Shown here: in pieces, positions 1 to 8,052 of the stretch
Numbering within the stretch: position 1 is the stretch's first letter
Layout: the number at the start of each line of letters is the position of its first letter
Assembly (NCBI GenBank): GCA_937892955.1
Contig: CALBKH010000094.1
Location: 1-61,255 of the forward strand
DNA: 61,255 bases
Origin: an uncultured Alphaproteobacteria bacterium
GTDB lineage: Bacteria; Pseudomonadota; Alphaproteobacteria; Rhizobiales; Ancalomicrobiaceae
Direction of reading: 5' to 3'
Position numbers and translations under genes: made by a program
The notes under the pieces: model-generated
Told to the model about the DNA's origin: nothing
The model's input: only the letters and a program-made list of their open reading frames with translations
Database searches by the model: none

Positions 1-113
1 TTAAACGCATCAAATCAACATGATGGTCCAACCGCGCACAGGTCTCATCATACCGCGCTCACGAATTTTCGACTCGATCGGCGTGGGCCCACCGAAGGCC
101 CTCGCATCCGGTC

Positions 114-136
114 CTCTCCCCCCTTGTGGGGGAGAG
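114..136. repeat. perfect 9-bp stem hairpin
   Basis: CTCTCCCCC (114-122) pairs with GGGGGAGAG (128-136) around a 5-base loop. This pyrimidine/purine hairpin resembles intergenic palindromes common in Rhizobiales genomes. It could act as a transcription end or an mRNA 3' structure. Confidence 0.6.
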
Positions 137-198
137 ACGGAGAGAGCGGTCACTCCGGAAGACTCCGCAAGTGCAAGAGTTCGAGGACAGGTCGTATA

Positions 199-232
199 CC
201 CCTCTCCCTCTCCCTCTCCCTCTCCCTCCCCC
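199..232 (+). repeat. hexanucleotide microsatellite (CTCCCT)n
   Basis: About five tandem copies of a six-base CTCCCT unit run into CCCCC. The following ACGAGGGGAGAGGGG can pair back with the pyrimidine tract to form a hairpin. It lies in non-coding sequence, so copy-number change would not shift a reading frame. Confidence 0.8.
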
Positions 233-368
233 ACGAGGGGAGAGGGGACGTCGGAGCACCGACCTTCGAAACCGAACCGCCCGGAAAACGGTCAGAACTT
301 CGCAAGACTGGTATCAGGGCTCATTGCCAGACACTCCCCGACGAGGTCCGCGCTCCCGAACGACAGAA

Positions 369-480
369 GCCGTCATCCCCGGCGAGCGAAGCGAGGGAAG
401 GGGATCCAATGGCCTTTCAACGGGTTGAGAGGCCGATGGATCCCCTTCCCCTCCGCTTTGCTCCGGCCGGGGATGACGGC
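369..480. repeat. long imperfect palindrome, REP-like
   Basis: GCCGTCATCCCCGGC at 369-383 is mirrored at 466-480, and GGGGATCCA near 401-409 is mirrored by TGGATCCCC at 437-445. The centre has a further small stem (GGCC and CAAC/GTTG). The 112-nt structure lies 33 bp past the kdgK stop and is a plausible terminator or mRNA-stabilising element. Palindromes starting with CCGTCATCCCCGG are common intergenic repeats in alphaproteobacteria. Confidence 0.65.
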
Positions 481-513
481 CGAGTGCGTGAGCATCGGGC
501 GGGACAACCGATC

Positions 514-1617
514 TCAGCGGATGACCCGGGCGCCCTTGCCCTTCATGATCGCCTCGACCTCCTTGACGTTGACCATCGAGGTATCGCCGGGGGTGGTCAT
601 GGCGAGGGCGCCGTGGGCGGCGCCGTATTCCACCGCGGCCTGCGGGCCCTTGTCCATCAGGAAGCCGTAGGCGAGGCCCGAGGCGAAGCCGTCGCCGCCG
701 CCGACGCGGTCGTAGATCTCGAGGTTCTCGCGCATCGGCGCCTCGTAGAAGGCGCCGCCGGCCCAGAGGATGGCGCCCCAGTCGTTGACCGACGCGGTCT
801 TGGCGTTGCGGAGCGTGGTGGCCGCCACCTTGAAGTTCGGATAGGCCGCGACCGCGGTTTCGATCATCTTCTTGAAGTTGGCCGGGTCGATCTTGGAGAT
901 GTGCTCGTCGAGGCCTTCGACCTCGAAGCCGAGACAGGCGGTGAAGTCCTCCTCGTTGCCGAGCATGACGTCGACGTGGTGGGCGATCTCGCGATTGACC
1001 CGCTGCGCCGCGTCCTTGCCGCCCTGGCTCTTCCACAGCTGGCCACGGTAGTTGAGGTCGTAGGAGACGATGGTGCCGTACTTCTTGGCCGCGGTGACCG
1101 CCTCGATCACCACCTCGGAGGTGTTGGGGGCGAGCGCGGCGAAGATGCCGCCGGTGTGGAACCAGCGGACGCCCTCTTCCCCGAAGAGCCTGTCCCAGTC
1201 CACTTCGCCGGGCCTGATCTGCGAGGCGGCGGAGTGGCCGCGGTCGTTGCAGCCGAGCGCGGCGCGCGGACCGTAGCCCTTCTCGGTGAAGTTCAGGCCG
1301 ACGCGGGTGTTGCGGCCGATGCCGTCGAACTCGCGCCAGATGATGTGGGAGGTGTCGACCCCGCCTTGGCAGATCAGGTCTTCGACCAGCCAACCGACGT
1401 CGTTGATCGGCAGCGCGGTGACGACCGACGAGCGTTTGCCCCAGCATTTGCGCATGGCGCGGGCGACGTTGTACTCGCCGCCGCCTTCCCACACCTGGAA
1501 GGTGCGGGTGGTACGCACCCGGCCGAAGCCGGGGTCGAGGCGCAGCATCACCTCGCCGAGCGAGACACAGTCCCACTTGCACTCTTCCGGCTTGCGGATG
1601 GTCAGGATCTCGCTCAT
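514..1617 (-). CDS. kdgK: 2-keto-3-deoxygluconate kinase (PfkB family)
   Basis: A 367-residue sugar kinase that should phosphorylate 2-keto-3-deoxygluconate (KDG) to KDPG in the cytoplasm. The PfkB fold is shown by the N-terminal GEVMLRLDP and GGGEYNVA segments. The C-terminal DRVGGGDGFASGL motif near residue 303 contains the anion hole and the catalytic Asp (about 309). It starts one base after the eda stop, so the two are probably translationally coupled. Specificity for KDG rests on linkage to eda, uxaA, uxuB and uxaC; by sequence alone it could be another PfkB sugar kinase. Confidence 0.88.
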   Translation of the reverse strand: MSEILTIRKPEECKWDCVSLGEVMLRLDPGFGRVRTTRTFQVWEGGGEYNVARAMRKCWGKRSSVVTALPINDVGWLVEDLICQGGVDTSHIIWREFDGIGRNTRVGLNFTEKGYGPRAALGCNDRGHSAASQIRPGEVDWDRLFGEEGVRWFHTGGIFAALAPNTSEVVIEAVTAAKKYGTIVSYDLNYRGQLWKSQGGKDAAQRVNREIAHHVDVMLGNEEDFTACLGFEVEGLDEHISKIDPANFKKMIETAVAAYPNFKVAATTLRNAKTASVNDWGAILWAGGAFYEAPMRENLEIYDRVGGGDGFASGLAYGFLMDKGPQAAVEYGAAHGALAMTTPGDTSMVNVKEVEAIMKGKGARVIR

Positions 1618-1618
1618 C

Positions 1619-2290
1619 TCACTTCCCCCGAATGGTGCGGATCATCGCGATGGTGTCGCGGACCTTCTTCTCGATGCCGGCGAAGTCCCTGGCGTCGAGC
1701 ATCTCCTTGGTGATCAGCTTCGAGCCCATGCCGGCGCAGACGATGCCGGCCTTGAACCACTTGGTGAGCGATTCCTCGGTCGGATCGACGCCGCCGGTCG
1801 GCATGATCTTGGTCCACGGGCAGGGGCCGAGCATGTTCTTGACGAAATCCGGACCGCCGACCGACGAGCCGGGGAAGATCTTGACGATCTCGACGCCCAG
1901 CTCTTCGGCGTAGCCGATCTCGGTCGCCGAGCCGCAGCCGGGCGAATAGGGGATCTTGCGGCGGTTGCAGACCTTGGCGACGTCGGGATTGAGGAGCGGG
2001 CCGACGACGAACTTGGCGCCGTTGGCGATGTAGATCCCGGCGGTCGGCGCATCGACCACCGAACCGACGCCCATGATCACCGAGGGGTCGGCGGCCGCGA
2101 AGTGACGGGCGACCTCGAGGAAGACGTGGGGCGCGAAGTCGCCGCGGTTGGTGAACTCGATCGCCTTGGCGCCACCGTCGGCGCAGGCCTGGATGACGTT
2201 CTTACAGAGCTCGACATCGGGATGATAGAAGACCGGGATCACGCCCTGGTCGATCATCGCCGCCAATACCGACATGCGGTCGTGTCTCAT
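1619..2290 (-). CDS. eda: 2-dehydro-3-deoxy-phosphogluconate (KDPG) aldolase
   Basis: A class I aldolase that cleaves KDPG to pyruvate and glyceraldehyde 3-phosphate, the last step of hexuronate breakdown. The Schiff-base Lys is in VKIFPG, the family Glu in IEFTNRG, and the phosphate-binding MPTGGV loop is present. The usual GAGT segment reads GVGS. At about 223 residues it has normal length. I chose ATG 2290 because AGAGG lies at good spacing upstream; ATG 2299, three codons earlier, is the alternative. It is first in the eda-kdgK pair and divergent from a GntR regulator. Confidence 0.9.
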   Translation of the reverse strand: MRHDRMSVLAAMIDQGVIPVFYHPDVELCKNVIQACADGGAKAIEFTNRGDFAPHVFLEVARHFAAADPSVIMGVGSVVDAPTAGIYIANGAKFVVGPLLNPDVAKVCNRRKIPYSPGCGSATEIGYAEELGVEIVKIFPGSSVGGPDFVKNMLGPCPWTKIMPTGGVDPTEESLTKWFKAGIVCAGMGSKLITKEMLDARDFAGIEKKVRDTIAMIRTIRGK

Positions 2291-2443
2291 CGCGGACATC
2301 CTCTTTCTTGCGGTCTTTTCGACGGAGATCTCACCGACCGTCGGGCGCGGCCGTCGTCGACGGCGCCACGGGTGTGCGGACGCATCCTCGCGCCCACCGT
2401 CGTCGGAACCATGCGCATGGTCCCACTCGATCGGCTACCTGTC

Positions 2444-2460
2444 AACCTATCAGATAGGTT
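2444..2460. promoter_or_regulatory. perfect inverted repeat, likely GntR operator
   Basis: AACCTAT (2444-2450) and ATAGGTT (2454-2460) form a perfect 7+3+7 palindrome in the eda/gntR intergenic region. It is AT-rich against a G+C-rich background and sits about 34 bp before the regulator's ATG. FCD-type GntR proteins bind such short palindromes, so it is a good candidate for autoregulation and eda-kdgK control. No footprint is known. Confidence 0.6.
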
Positions 2461-2493
2461 GTTCGGGTCGTGGATTTCTGGCACTCTTCGGCC

Positions 2494-3204
2494 ATGACGG
2501 CCTTCGATCTCACCCCGCTCGAGCACGGCTCGCTCACCGAACGCACGGTCGAAGTGTTGCTCGACCGGATCGTGACGCGCGGCCTCGAACCGGGCACCTC
2601 GCTGCCCTCGGTGGCGGTGTTGGCGGAGAGCCTGGGGGTGAGCCGACCGGTGGTGCGCGAGGCGCTCAATGCCCTGAAGGCGCTCGGCATCATCGACATC
2701 GCCAACGGCAAGAAGGCGGTGATCCGCGATCTCGACGGCGAGGTGCTCAGGATCTTCTTCCGCCGCGCTCTGCAGATCGTCGACGACTCGGTGCGCGAGG
2801 TGATGGAGGTCCGGACCGGCATCGAGATCCGCGCCGCGGCGCTCGCCGCCCGCAACCGCAGCGATCTCCACCTCGCGGTGCTGAAGGCGCTGGTCGGTCG
2901 GATGGAGGCGGCGGTCGACGAGGCCGCGGCCTTCGCCCGACACGACTCCGCCTTCCATCTCGCCATCGCCGAGGCGAGCGGCAACCGGCTGATCTTCCAC
3001 GTGGTCGAATCGCTCGAGGCGGCGCTGCGCAACGCCTCCTATCAGGGCGTGCGGGCGATCACCGAACACGGCCGCGTCCACGACGTCATCGACGAACATC
3101 GCGCCATCGTCGCGGCGATCGAGGATCGCGACGAGGCGCGCGCGGCGGCGCTGATGCACGACCACATCGCCGCGGCGATGACGCGGATGGGAATCGCCGC
3201 CTGA
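2494..3204 (+). CDS. GntR/FadR-family (FCD) transcriptional regulator
   Basis: A 236-residue regulator. An N-terminal winged helix (about residues 10-75; recognition helix around LGVSRPVVREAL) is followed by an all-helical FCD ligand-binding domain. FCD metal-binding residues are visible in RHDSAFH and in the later HRAI and MHDH segments. The family includes UxuR/ExuR and other sugar-acid sensors. It is divergent from eda-kdgK and shares the palindrome at 2444-2460. A GTG eight codons upstream (2470) is an alternative start. A KDG or uronate ligand is inferred from context only. Confidence 0.85.
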   Translation: MTAFDLTPLEHGSLTERTVEVLLDRIVTRGLEPGTSLPSVAVLAESLGVSRPVVREALNALKALGIIDIANGKKAVIRDLDGEVLRIFFRRALQIVDDSVREVMEVRTGIEIRAAALAARNRSDLHLAVLKALVGRMEAAVDEAAAFARHDSAFHLAIAEASGNRLIFHVVESLEAALRNASYQGVRAITEHGRVHDVIDEHRAIVAAIEDRDEARAAALMHDHIAAAMTRMGIAA

Positions 3205-3221
3205 AGCGCGCGCCGGGCGGG

Positions 3222-4721
3222 TCACAGCACCGCGCCGATGTGCCAGGGGACGAATTCGTCGTCGCCGTAGCCGAAGGCTTCGCTCTTCGTCTTCTCGCCC
3301 GAGGCGACCGCCAGGATGCGGGCGTAGATCTCGGCGCCGACGTCGTCGACGCTGACCACGCCGTCGAGGATGCGGCCGGCGTCGATGTCCATGTCCTCGG
3401 CCATGCGGCGAGCGAGATCGGAGTTCGACGCCACTTTGATCGACGGGGTCGGCCGACAGCCGAAGCAGGAGCCGCGGCCGGTGGTGAAGACCACGACATT
3501 GGCGCCGCCGGCGACCTGCCCGGTCGCCGAGACCGGGTCGTAGCCGGGGGTGTCCATGAAGACGAGGCCGCGGGCCGTCACCTTCTCGGCGTAGCGCACC
3601 ACATCGACCAGCCGACTGCGGCCACCCTTGGCGACGGCACCGAGCGACTTCTCGAGGATGGTGGTCAACCCGCCGCGCTTGTTGCCGGGGGACGGATTGT
3701 TGTCGAGCGAGGCACCGGTCGAGGCGACATAGGCCTTCCACCAGTCGAGCCGAGCCTGGAGTTTGGCCGCGATCTCGGGTTCGGCGCGGGCGGTCAGGAG
3801 ATGTTCGGCGCCGTAGATCTCCGGCGTCTCGGAGAGGATCGCCGTGCCGCCGGCGGCGGCGAGGCGATCCATCGCCGCGCCCAGCGCCGGGTTGGCGGTG
3901 ATGCCGGAGAAGCCGTCGGAGCCGCCGCACTGCAGGCCGACCACGAGTTCCGAGGCCGGCACCTCCTCGCGGATCGCCCGCGACGCGGCTTCGGCCATGG
4001 GCGCGAGCAGCGTCAGCGCCTTTTCGACCGCCGAGCGCGAGCCGCCGACGTCCTGGATGTCGAAGCCGGTGATCGCCGCGCCGGGCCCCGCCTTGGCGTA
4101 GAGGGCGATCTGGTTGACCTCGCAGCCCAGCCCGATCAACAGCGATGCCGCGAAGTTCGGGTGTGCCAGATAGCCGGCGAGGGTGCGCCGGAGGATCGCC
4201 GGGCCGTCGCCGCCGGTCGACATGCCACAGCCCTGGCCGTGGACGATCGGCACGAAGCCGTCGATGCCGGGCCATCGCGGCAGAAGGGTGCGGTTCGCCT
4301 CCTCGGCGATGCGGCGAACGACGGTGACCGAGCAGTTCACCGAGGCGACGATGCCGATGAAGTTGCGGGTGCCGACGCGGCGGTCGGCGCGGCGGTAGCC
4401 GCGGAAGGTGGCGGGGCCGGGATCGGGCAGCGGACGGGCGGTCTGGGCGACGGCGCGGCGCTCGGTCCCGGAGGCGAAACCGAGGTTCTCGGAGTGGACG
4501 TGGGCGCCGGCGGCGATGTCGGCGAGCGCCTCGCCGATCGGTTGGGCATATTTCATCACCGCCGTTCCGCGGGCGATCGGCTTCAGCGCCACCTTGTGGC
4601 CGGCGGGGACGGGCTCGACGGCGACGACTTTCGCGGTGACGGCGTCGCCGGGCGAGAGCGCGCGGATCGCCACGCCCACGTCGTCGTCGGCGGCCAGCAC
4701 CACCACGCCCGGCGCAGTCAT
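3222..4721 (-). CDS. uxaA: altronate dehydratase
   Basis: A 499-residue iron-dependent dehydratase that should convert D-altronate to 2-keto-3-deoxygluconate. It has an N-terminal SAF-like domain (about residues 1-90) and a C-terminal UxaA-type catalytic domain with the conserved VHGQGCGMS, CGGSDGFSG, NNPSPGNK and GRGSCFGCRP segments. Length fits the full E. coli-type enzyme. The ATG overlaps the uxuB stop by four bases (ATGA), a sign of coupling. It is last in the uxaC-transporter-uxuB-uxaA run and meets the GntR gene tail to tail after 17 bp. Confidence 0.9.
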   Translation of the reverse strand: MTAPGVVVLAADDDVGVAIRALSPGDAVTAKVVAVEPVPAGHKVALKPIARGTAVMKYAQPIGEALADIAAGAHVHSENLGFASGTERRAVAQTARPLPDPGPATFRGYRRADRRVGTRNFIGIVASVNCSVTVVRRIAEEANRTLLPRWPGIDGFVPIVHGQGCGMSTGGDGPAILRRTLAGYLAHPNFAASLLIGLGCEVNQIALYAKAGPGAAITGFDIQDVGGSRSAVEKALTLLAPMAEAASRAIREEVPASELVVGLQCGGSDGFSGITANPALGAAMDRLAAAGGTAILSETPEIYGAEHLLTARAEPEIAAKLQARLDWWKAYVASTGASLDNNPSPGNKRGGLTTILEKSLGAVAKGGRSRLVDVVRYAEKVTARGLVFMDTPGYDPVSATGQVAGGANVVVFTTGRGSCFGCRPTPSIKVASNSDLARRMAEDMDIDAGRILDGVVSVDDVGAEIYARILAVASGEKTKSEAFGYGDDEFVPWHIGAVL

Positions 4722-6199
4722 CCCGCGGTCTCCTTCACCGTCGCCTCGACCGTCGCTTTGGCGCCGAGGCGATAGAGCCGGTCGAGCGCCGACTCGACGG
4801 CGCTCGTGAAGCGCCGGTCGGCGGGCAGGTCGGCGCCGAAGATCTCGCCGACGCCGACGAGCGCCGGGGCGAGACGGGAAGCGACCGGTCCGGCGGCATC
4901 GGCGATGGCGCGCAGGCGCGCGGCCAACGGATCGCGCACGTCGATCGCCGCGCCCTTCTCGTCGACGCCGGTGACGTAGCGCATCCAGGCGGCGACGCCG
5001 AGGGCGGCACGATCGATCGGGAGGCCGGCGTTCAGCCGGTCGCGGATGGTGCCGAGCAGGCGCTGCGGCAGCTTCTGCGACCCGTCCATGGCGATCTGCC
5101 AGGTGCGGTGCTTCAGCGCCGGATTGCGGAAGCGGGCGAGGAGATCGGCGCGATAGATCGCGAGATCGGTCGCGAGCGGAGGCAGCGTCGGGGCGCTCTC
5201 GTGGGCCATCAGCCCTTCGATCAGCGCGGCGAGCGCCGGCTCGCCCATGGCGGCGGCGACGGTCTCGTGGCCCATCAGATAGCCGAGATAGGCGAGCGTC
5301 GAGTGCGAGCCGTTGAGCATGCGCAGCTTCATCAACTCGTAGGGGGCGACATCGGCCACGAACTCGACACCGACCGTCTCCCAGGCGGGACGCCCGAGGG
5401 AGAAGTCGTCCTCGACCACCCATTGGGTGAAGGGCTCGGTCATGATCGGCCAGGCATCCTCGAGGCCGAGCGCTGCGGCGACCGCCGCCCGATCGGCGTC
5501 GGTGGTCGCCGGCACGATGCGGTCGACCATGGTGGAGGGGAAGCGCACCTCGCCGGCGACCCAGCGGCCGAGATCGGCATCGGCGAGTTCGGCGAAACGG
5601 CGGACGAGGCCGCCGAGGGTGTGGCCGTTCGACGGGAGATTGTCGCAGGCGAGCACCGTGAACGGGCGGAGCCCGGCGGCGCGGCGGGCCTTCAGGCCGG
5701 CGACGATCACCCCGAGGGTGGTCTTCGGCCGATCGAGGTTTTCGAGATCGTGGCGGATGTCGGGGTCGTCTTCGCGCAGGCGGCCGGTCGCCGGGTCGTG
5801 GCTGTAGCCCTTCTCGGTGACGGTGGTGGAGACGATGCGCACCCCCGGCTCGGCGAGGCGGCGGACGAGGAGGGCGGGATCCTCCGGCGCCACCATCAGT
5901 CCGGTCGAAGCGCCGATCACCCGGCGGCGGGCGCCGGAGCCGTCGACGGCGGAAACGGTGTAGAGCCCGTCCTGCGGCGCCAACGCATCGCGCGTGTCGG
6001 GGGAGCGCAGGGAGACGCCGAGGATGCCCCAGGCGGGATCCTGCGCCAGGATCGCGTCGGTGTAGACCGCCTGATGGGCGCGGTGGAAGGCGCCGATGCC
6101 GAGATGGACGATGCCGGTGGCGAGGGTCCTCCGGTCGTAGCCGAACCGCTCCACCGAGGCGGGAAGACGATCGAGGGTGGCTTGGCAGAGACGATCCAT
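4718..6199 (-). CDS. uxuB: mannitol dehydrogenase-family reductase, UxuB-type (fructuronate reductase)
   Basis: A 493-residue NAD(P)-dependent polyol/aldonate dehydrogenase of the mannitol dehydrogenase superfamily. Diagnostic segments are IVHLGIGAFHRAHQA at the nucleotide-binding N terminus, FPSTMVDRIVPATT in the middle, and KLRMLNGSHS carrying the catalytic Lys/Asn/His set. These match UxuB and mannitol 2-dehydrogenases rather than UxaB. In this cluster the reaction should be D-fructuronate to D-mannonate, yet its coupled partner is altronate dehydratase and no mannonate dehydratase is in the window. Tagaturonate reduction is therefore an alternative. Confidence 0.82.
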   Translation of the reverse strand: MDRLCQATLDRLPASVERFGYDRRTLATGIVHLGIGAFHRAHQAVYTDAILAQDPAWGILGVSLRSPDTRDALAPQDGLYTVSAVDGSGARRRVIGASTGLMVAPEDPALLVRRLAEPGVRIVSTTVTEKGYSHDPATGRLREDDPDIRHDLENLDRPKTTLGVIVAGLKARRAAGLRPFTVLACDNLPSNGHTLGGLVRRFAELADADLGRWVAGEVRFPSTMVDRIVPATTDADRAAVAAALGLEDAWPIMTEPFTQWVVEDDFSLGRPAWETVGVEFVADVAPYELMKLRMLNGSHSTLAYLGYLMGHETVAAAMGEPALAALIEGLMAHESAPTLPPLATDLAIYRADLLARFRNPALKHRTWQIAMDGSQKLPQRLLGTIRDRLNAGLPIDRAALGVAAWMRYVTGVDEKGAAIDVRDPLAARLRAIADAAGPVASRLAPALVGVGEIFGADLPADRRFTSAVESALDRLYRLGAKATVEATVKETAG

Positions 6200-6260
6200 G
6201 ATGTGTCCCGAAGGTGGTGCGACCGCCGGATCCGTCGGACCGGCGGGGCCGAGAGGTCGA

Positions 6261-6283
6261 GCGCTCCGCGAGCCGCGGAGCGC
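6261..6283. repeat. perfect 9-bp stem hairpin between permease and uxuB
   Basis: GCGCTCCGC (6261-6269) pairs with GCGGAGCGC (6275-6283) around a 5-base loop in the 91-bp gap after the permease stop (6291). There is no T-run, so it is more likely an mRNA stability or attenuation element than a full terminator. Confidence 0.5.
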
Positions 6284-6290
6284 CGGAGCC

Positions 6291-7133
6291 TCAGGTGTTC
6301 GACCGCTTGGCGCGGGCGACGATCTGGGTCGGGTTGACGAAGCGCAGGGCGATGATCAGCCAGACCAGCGTCGTCACCATGTAGATGACGGCCATGGCGT
6401 CGATCGACTGGACGGCGCGGACGCCGGCGGCGAAGACGGCATAGTAGAGCGCCACCACCAGGGTCTGCGAGCCGGGACCGGCGACCAGGAAGGTCAGTTC
6501 GAACATGGCGATGGTCCTGACCAGTACCAGCAGCAGCGCGGCGAGAACGCCCGGCAACAGGATCGGCACCAGCACGTAGATGAAGACCTTCAGCGTATTG
6601 GCGCCGAAGACGCGGGCGGCGGACTCGATGCGCGGGTCGATCTGTTCGATGAAGGGGATCATCACCAGCACGACGAAGGGCACCGTCGGCACCAGATTGG
6701 CCAGGATGACGCCGGCGAGCGAGCCACCGAGACCGGATTTGTAGAGCACGGTGGCGAGCGGGATGCCGTAGGTCACCGGCGGGACCAGCAGCGGCAGCAG
6801 GAGAAGCAGGAGGACCGCCTTCTTGCCGGGGAAGTCGCGACGCGCCAGCGCATAGGCCGCCGGCACGCCGAACAGGCCGGCGAGCGCCACCACCGAGCCG
6901 ACCACCTGGAAGGTGACCCACAGCACGTCGCCGAGTTGGAACTCGTCCCAGGCGGCGAAGTACCACTTGGTGGTGAAGCCGGCGGGCAGCCACGTGCCGA
7001 GCCAACGGGTGGCGAAGGACGAGGTCACGACCGAGCCGATGAGGCCGGCGAGGTTGAGGACGAAGAAGCCGACCAGCACCCAGATGGCGGCGGCCCACAG
7101 GCGGGTGGAGAGCGGGGTTCGAGACACGATCAT
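6291..7133 (-). CDS. ABC transporter permease, PotC-type
   Basis: A 280-residue inner-membrane permease with about six membrane spans and the EAA-like loop (IDPRIESAARVFGANTLKVF, around residue 165) that docks on the ATPase. The ATG was chosen because TGAGGAGG, which overlaps the stop of the other permease, gives an ideal ribosome site. With the neighbouring permease, ATPase and Tat-exported binding protein it makes a complete importer. Its place between uxaC and uxuB points to a hexuronate or related sugar acid. Confidence 0.85.
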   Translation of the reverse strand: MIVSRTPLSTRLWAAAIWVLVGFFVLNLAGLIGSVVTSSFATRWLGTWLPAGFTTKWYFAAWDEFQLGDVLWVTFQVVGSVVALAGLFGVPAAYALARRDFPGKKAVLLLLLLPLLVPPVTYGIPLATVLYKSGLGGSLAGVILANLVPTVPFVVLVMIPFIEQIDPRIESAARVFGANTLKVFIYVLVPILLPGVLAALLLVLVRTIAMFELTFLVAGPGSQTLVVALYYAVFAAGVRAVQSIDAMAVIYMVTTLVWLIIALRFVNPTQIVARAKRSNT

Positions 7134-7143
7134 GGCCGCCTCC

Positions 7144-8052
7144 TCAACCCTTGGCCGCGGCGACGGGGCCGCGATAGAGCAGGGTGCGTCCACCGAGCAC
7201 GACCACCACGACCATGAGCTGGACGGCGCCCATGATCATCGCGATCGCCGAGGCGAGCGAGTAGTCGTATTCCTCGAAGGCGGCCTGATAGGCGGCGATC
7301 GAGATGACCCGCGTCGTATTGGCCGGGTCACCGACCAGCACCGCCGAGGGCAGTACCGAGAAGGCCTGGACGAAGCTCAGGCAGAAGGTGATGGCCAGCC
7401 CCGGCAGCAACAGCGGCAGGAAGATCTCGCGGAACCGCGCCGCCGGCGAGGCGCCGAGCGTGGCCGCCGCCTGTTCGAGCGAGGGATCGATGCCGGTGAC
7501 GTAGGACAGCGTCAAGAGGAAGGTGAAGGGGAAGATGGCGATCACCAGCGACAGGAACACGCCCCAGTAGGTGTGCACCACGTGCAGCGGCTGAGAGATC
7601 ACCCCGAGCCACATCAGGGTGCGGGTGAGCCAGCCCTGCGGTCCGAAGTAGAACAGCATGCCTTCGGCGATCAGCACGGTGCCGAGGGTGATCGGCAGAA
7701 CCAGGATGGTGGTGAGGAGGCGCTGGCGCTTCATCAGCCGCACCCGAAAGGCGATCGGCACGGCGAGGAAGAGATTGAGCAACGTCACCGGCAGGGCGAG
7801 GCGCAACGTCGTCCAGATCGTCTTGGACAGGAAGGGCTCGGTGAAGAAGCGCTGGTAGTTGGTGAGCGCGGCGCCGCCGTTCTTGGGCTGGAACGACAGC
7901 CACAGGCCGTAGAAGAACGGGTAGACGAAGAGGGCGATCGCCAGGAGCACGCAGGGGACGACGAGCAGCGTCACGCCGTCGAGACCGCGGATCCTGAGGC
8001 GTTGGGCGAGCGTCGGGCCGCTATCGCGGGCGGCGGAAGAGGCGGCGGTCAC
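7144..8052 (-). CDS. ABC transporter permease, PotB-type
   Basis: A 302-residue permease with a first membrane span near residues 25-47 and further spans after about residue 75. Its EAA-type loop reads GIDPSLEQAAATLGASPAARF. It starts at GTG inside the stop of the ATPase gene (GTGA overlap), preceded by CGGAGGAG. It pairs with the permease at 6291-7133 as a heterodimeric channel. The fold is the polyamine/iron/2-aminoethylphosphonate type, not the CUT1/CUT2 type more usual for sugars. Confidence 0.85.
   Translation of the reverse strand: MTAASSAARDSGPTLAQRLRIRGLDGVTLLVVPCVLLAIALFVYPFFYGLWLSFQPKNGGAALTNYQRFFTEPFLSKTIWTTLRLALPVTLLNLFLAVPIAFRVRLMKRQRLLTTILVLPITLGTVLIAEGMLFYFGPQGWLTRTLMWLGVISQPLHVVHTYWGVFLSLVIAIFPFTFLLTLSYVTGIDPSLEQAAATLGASPAARFREIFLPLLLPGLAITFCLSFVQAFSVLPSAVLVGDPANTTRVISIAAYQAAFEEYDYSLASAIAMIMGAVQLMVVVVVLGGRTLLYRGPVAAAKG

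Larger units (their letters stand above)
1..513. other. non-coding flank of the uronate cluster with several palindromes
   Basis: No gene is supported here. The stretch downstream of kdgK holds a short perfect hairpin, a six-base microsatellite and a long imperfect palindrome, each listed separately. Open frames crossing it translate the microsatellite and have no family resemblance. A short match to the end motif of the palindromic element family (TCATACC at 48-54) is too weak to call a copy. Confidence 0.6.

Noticed and set aside
199..232. Microsatellite as a phase-variable coding repeat
   Set aside because: The frames through it encode Gly-Glu or Pro-Ser repeats with no conserved protein, and kdgK ends nearly 300 bp away.
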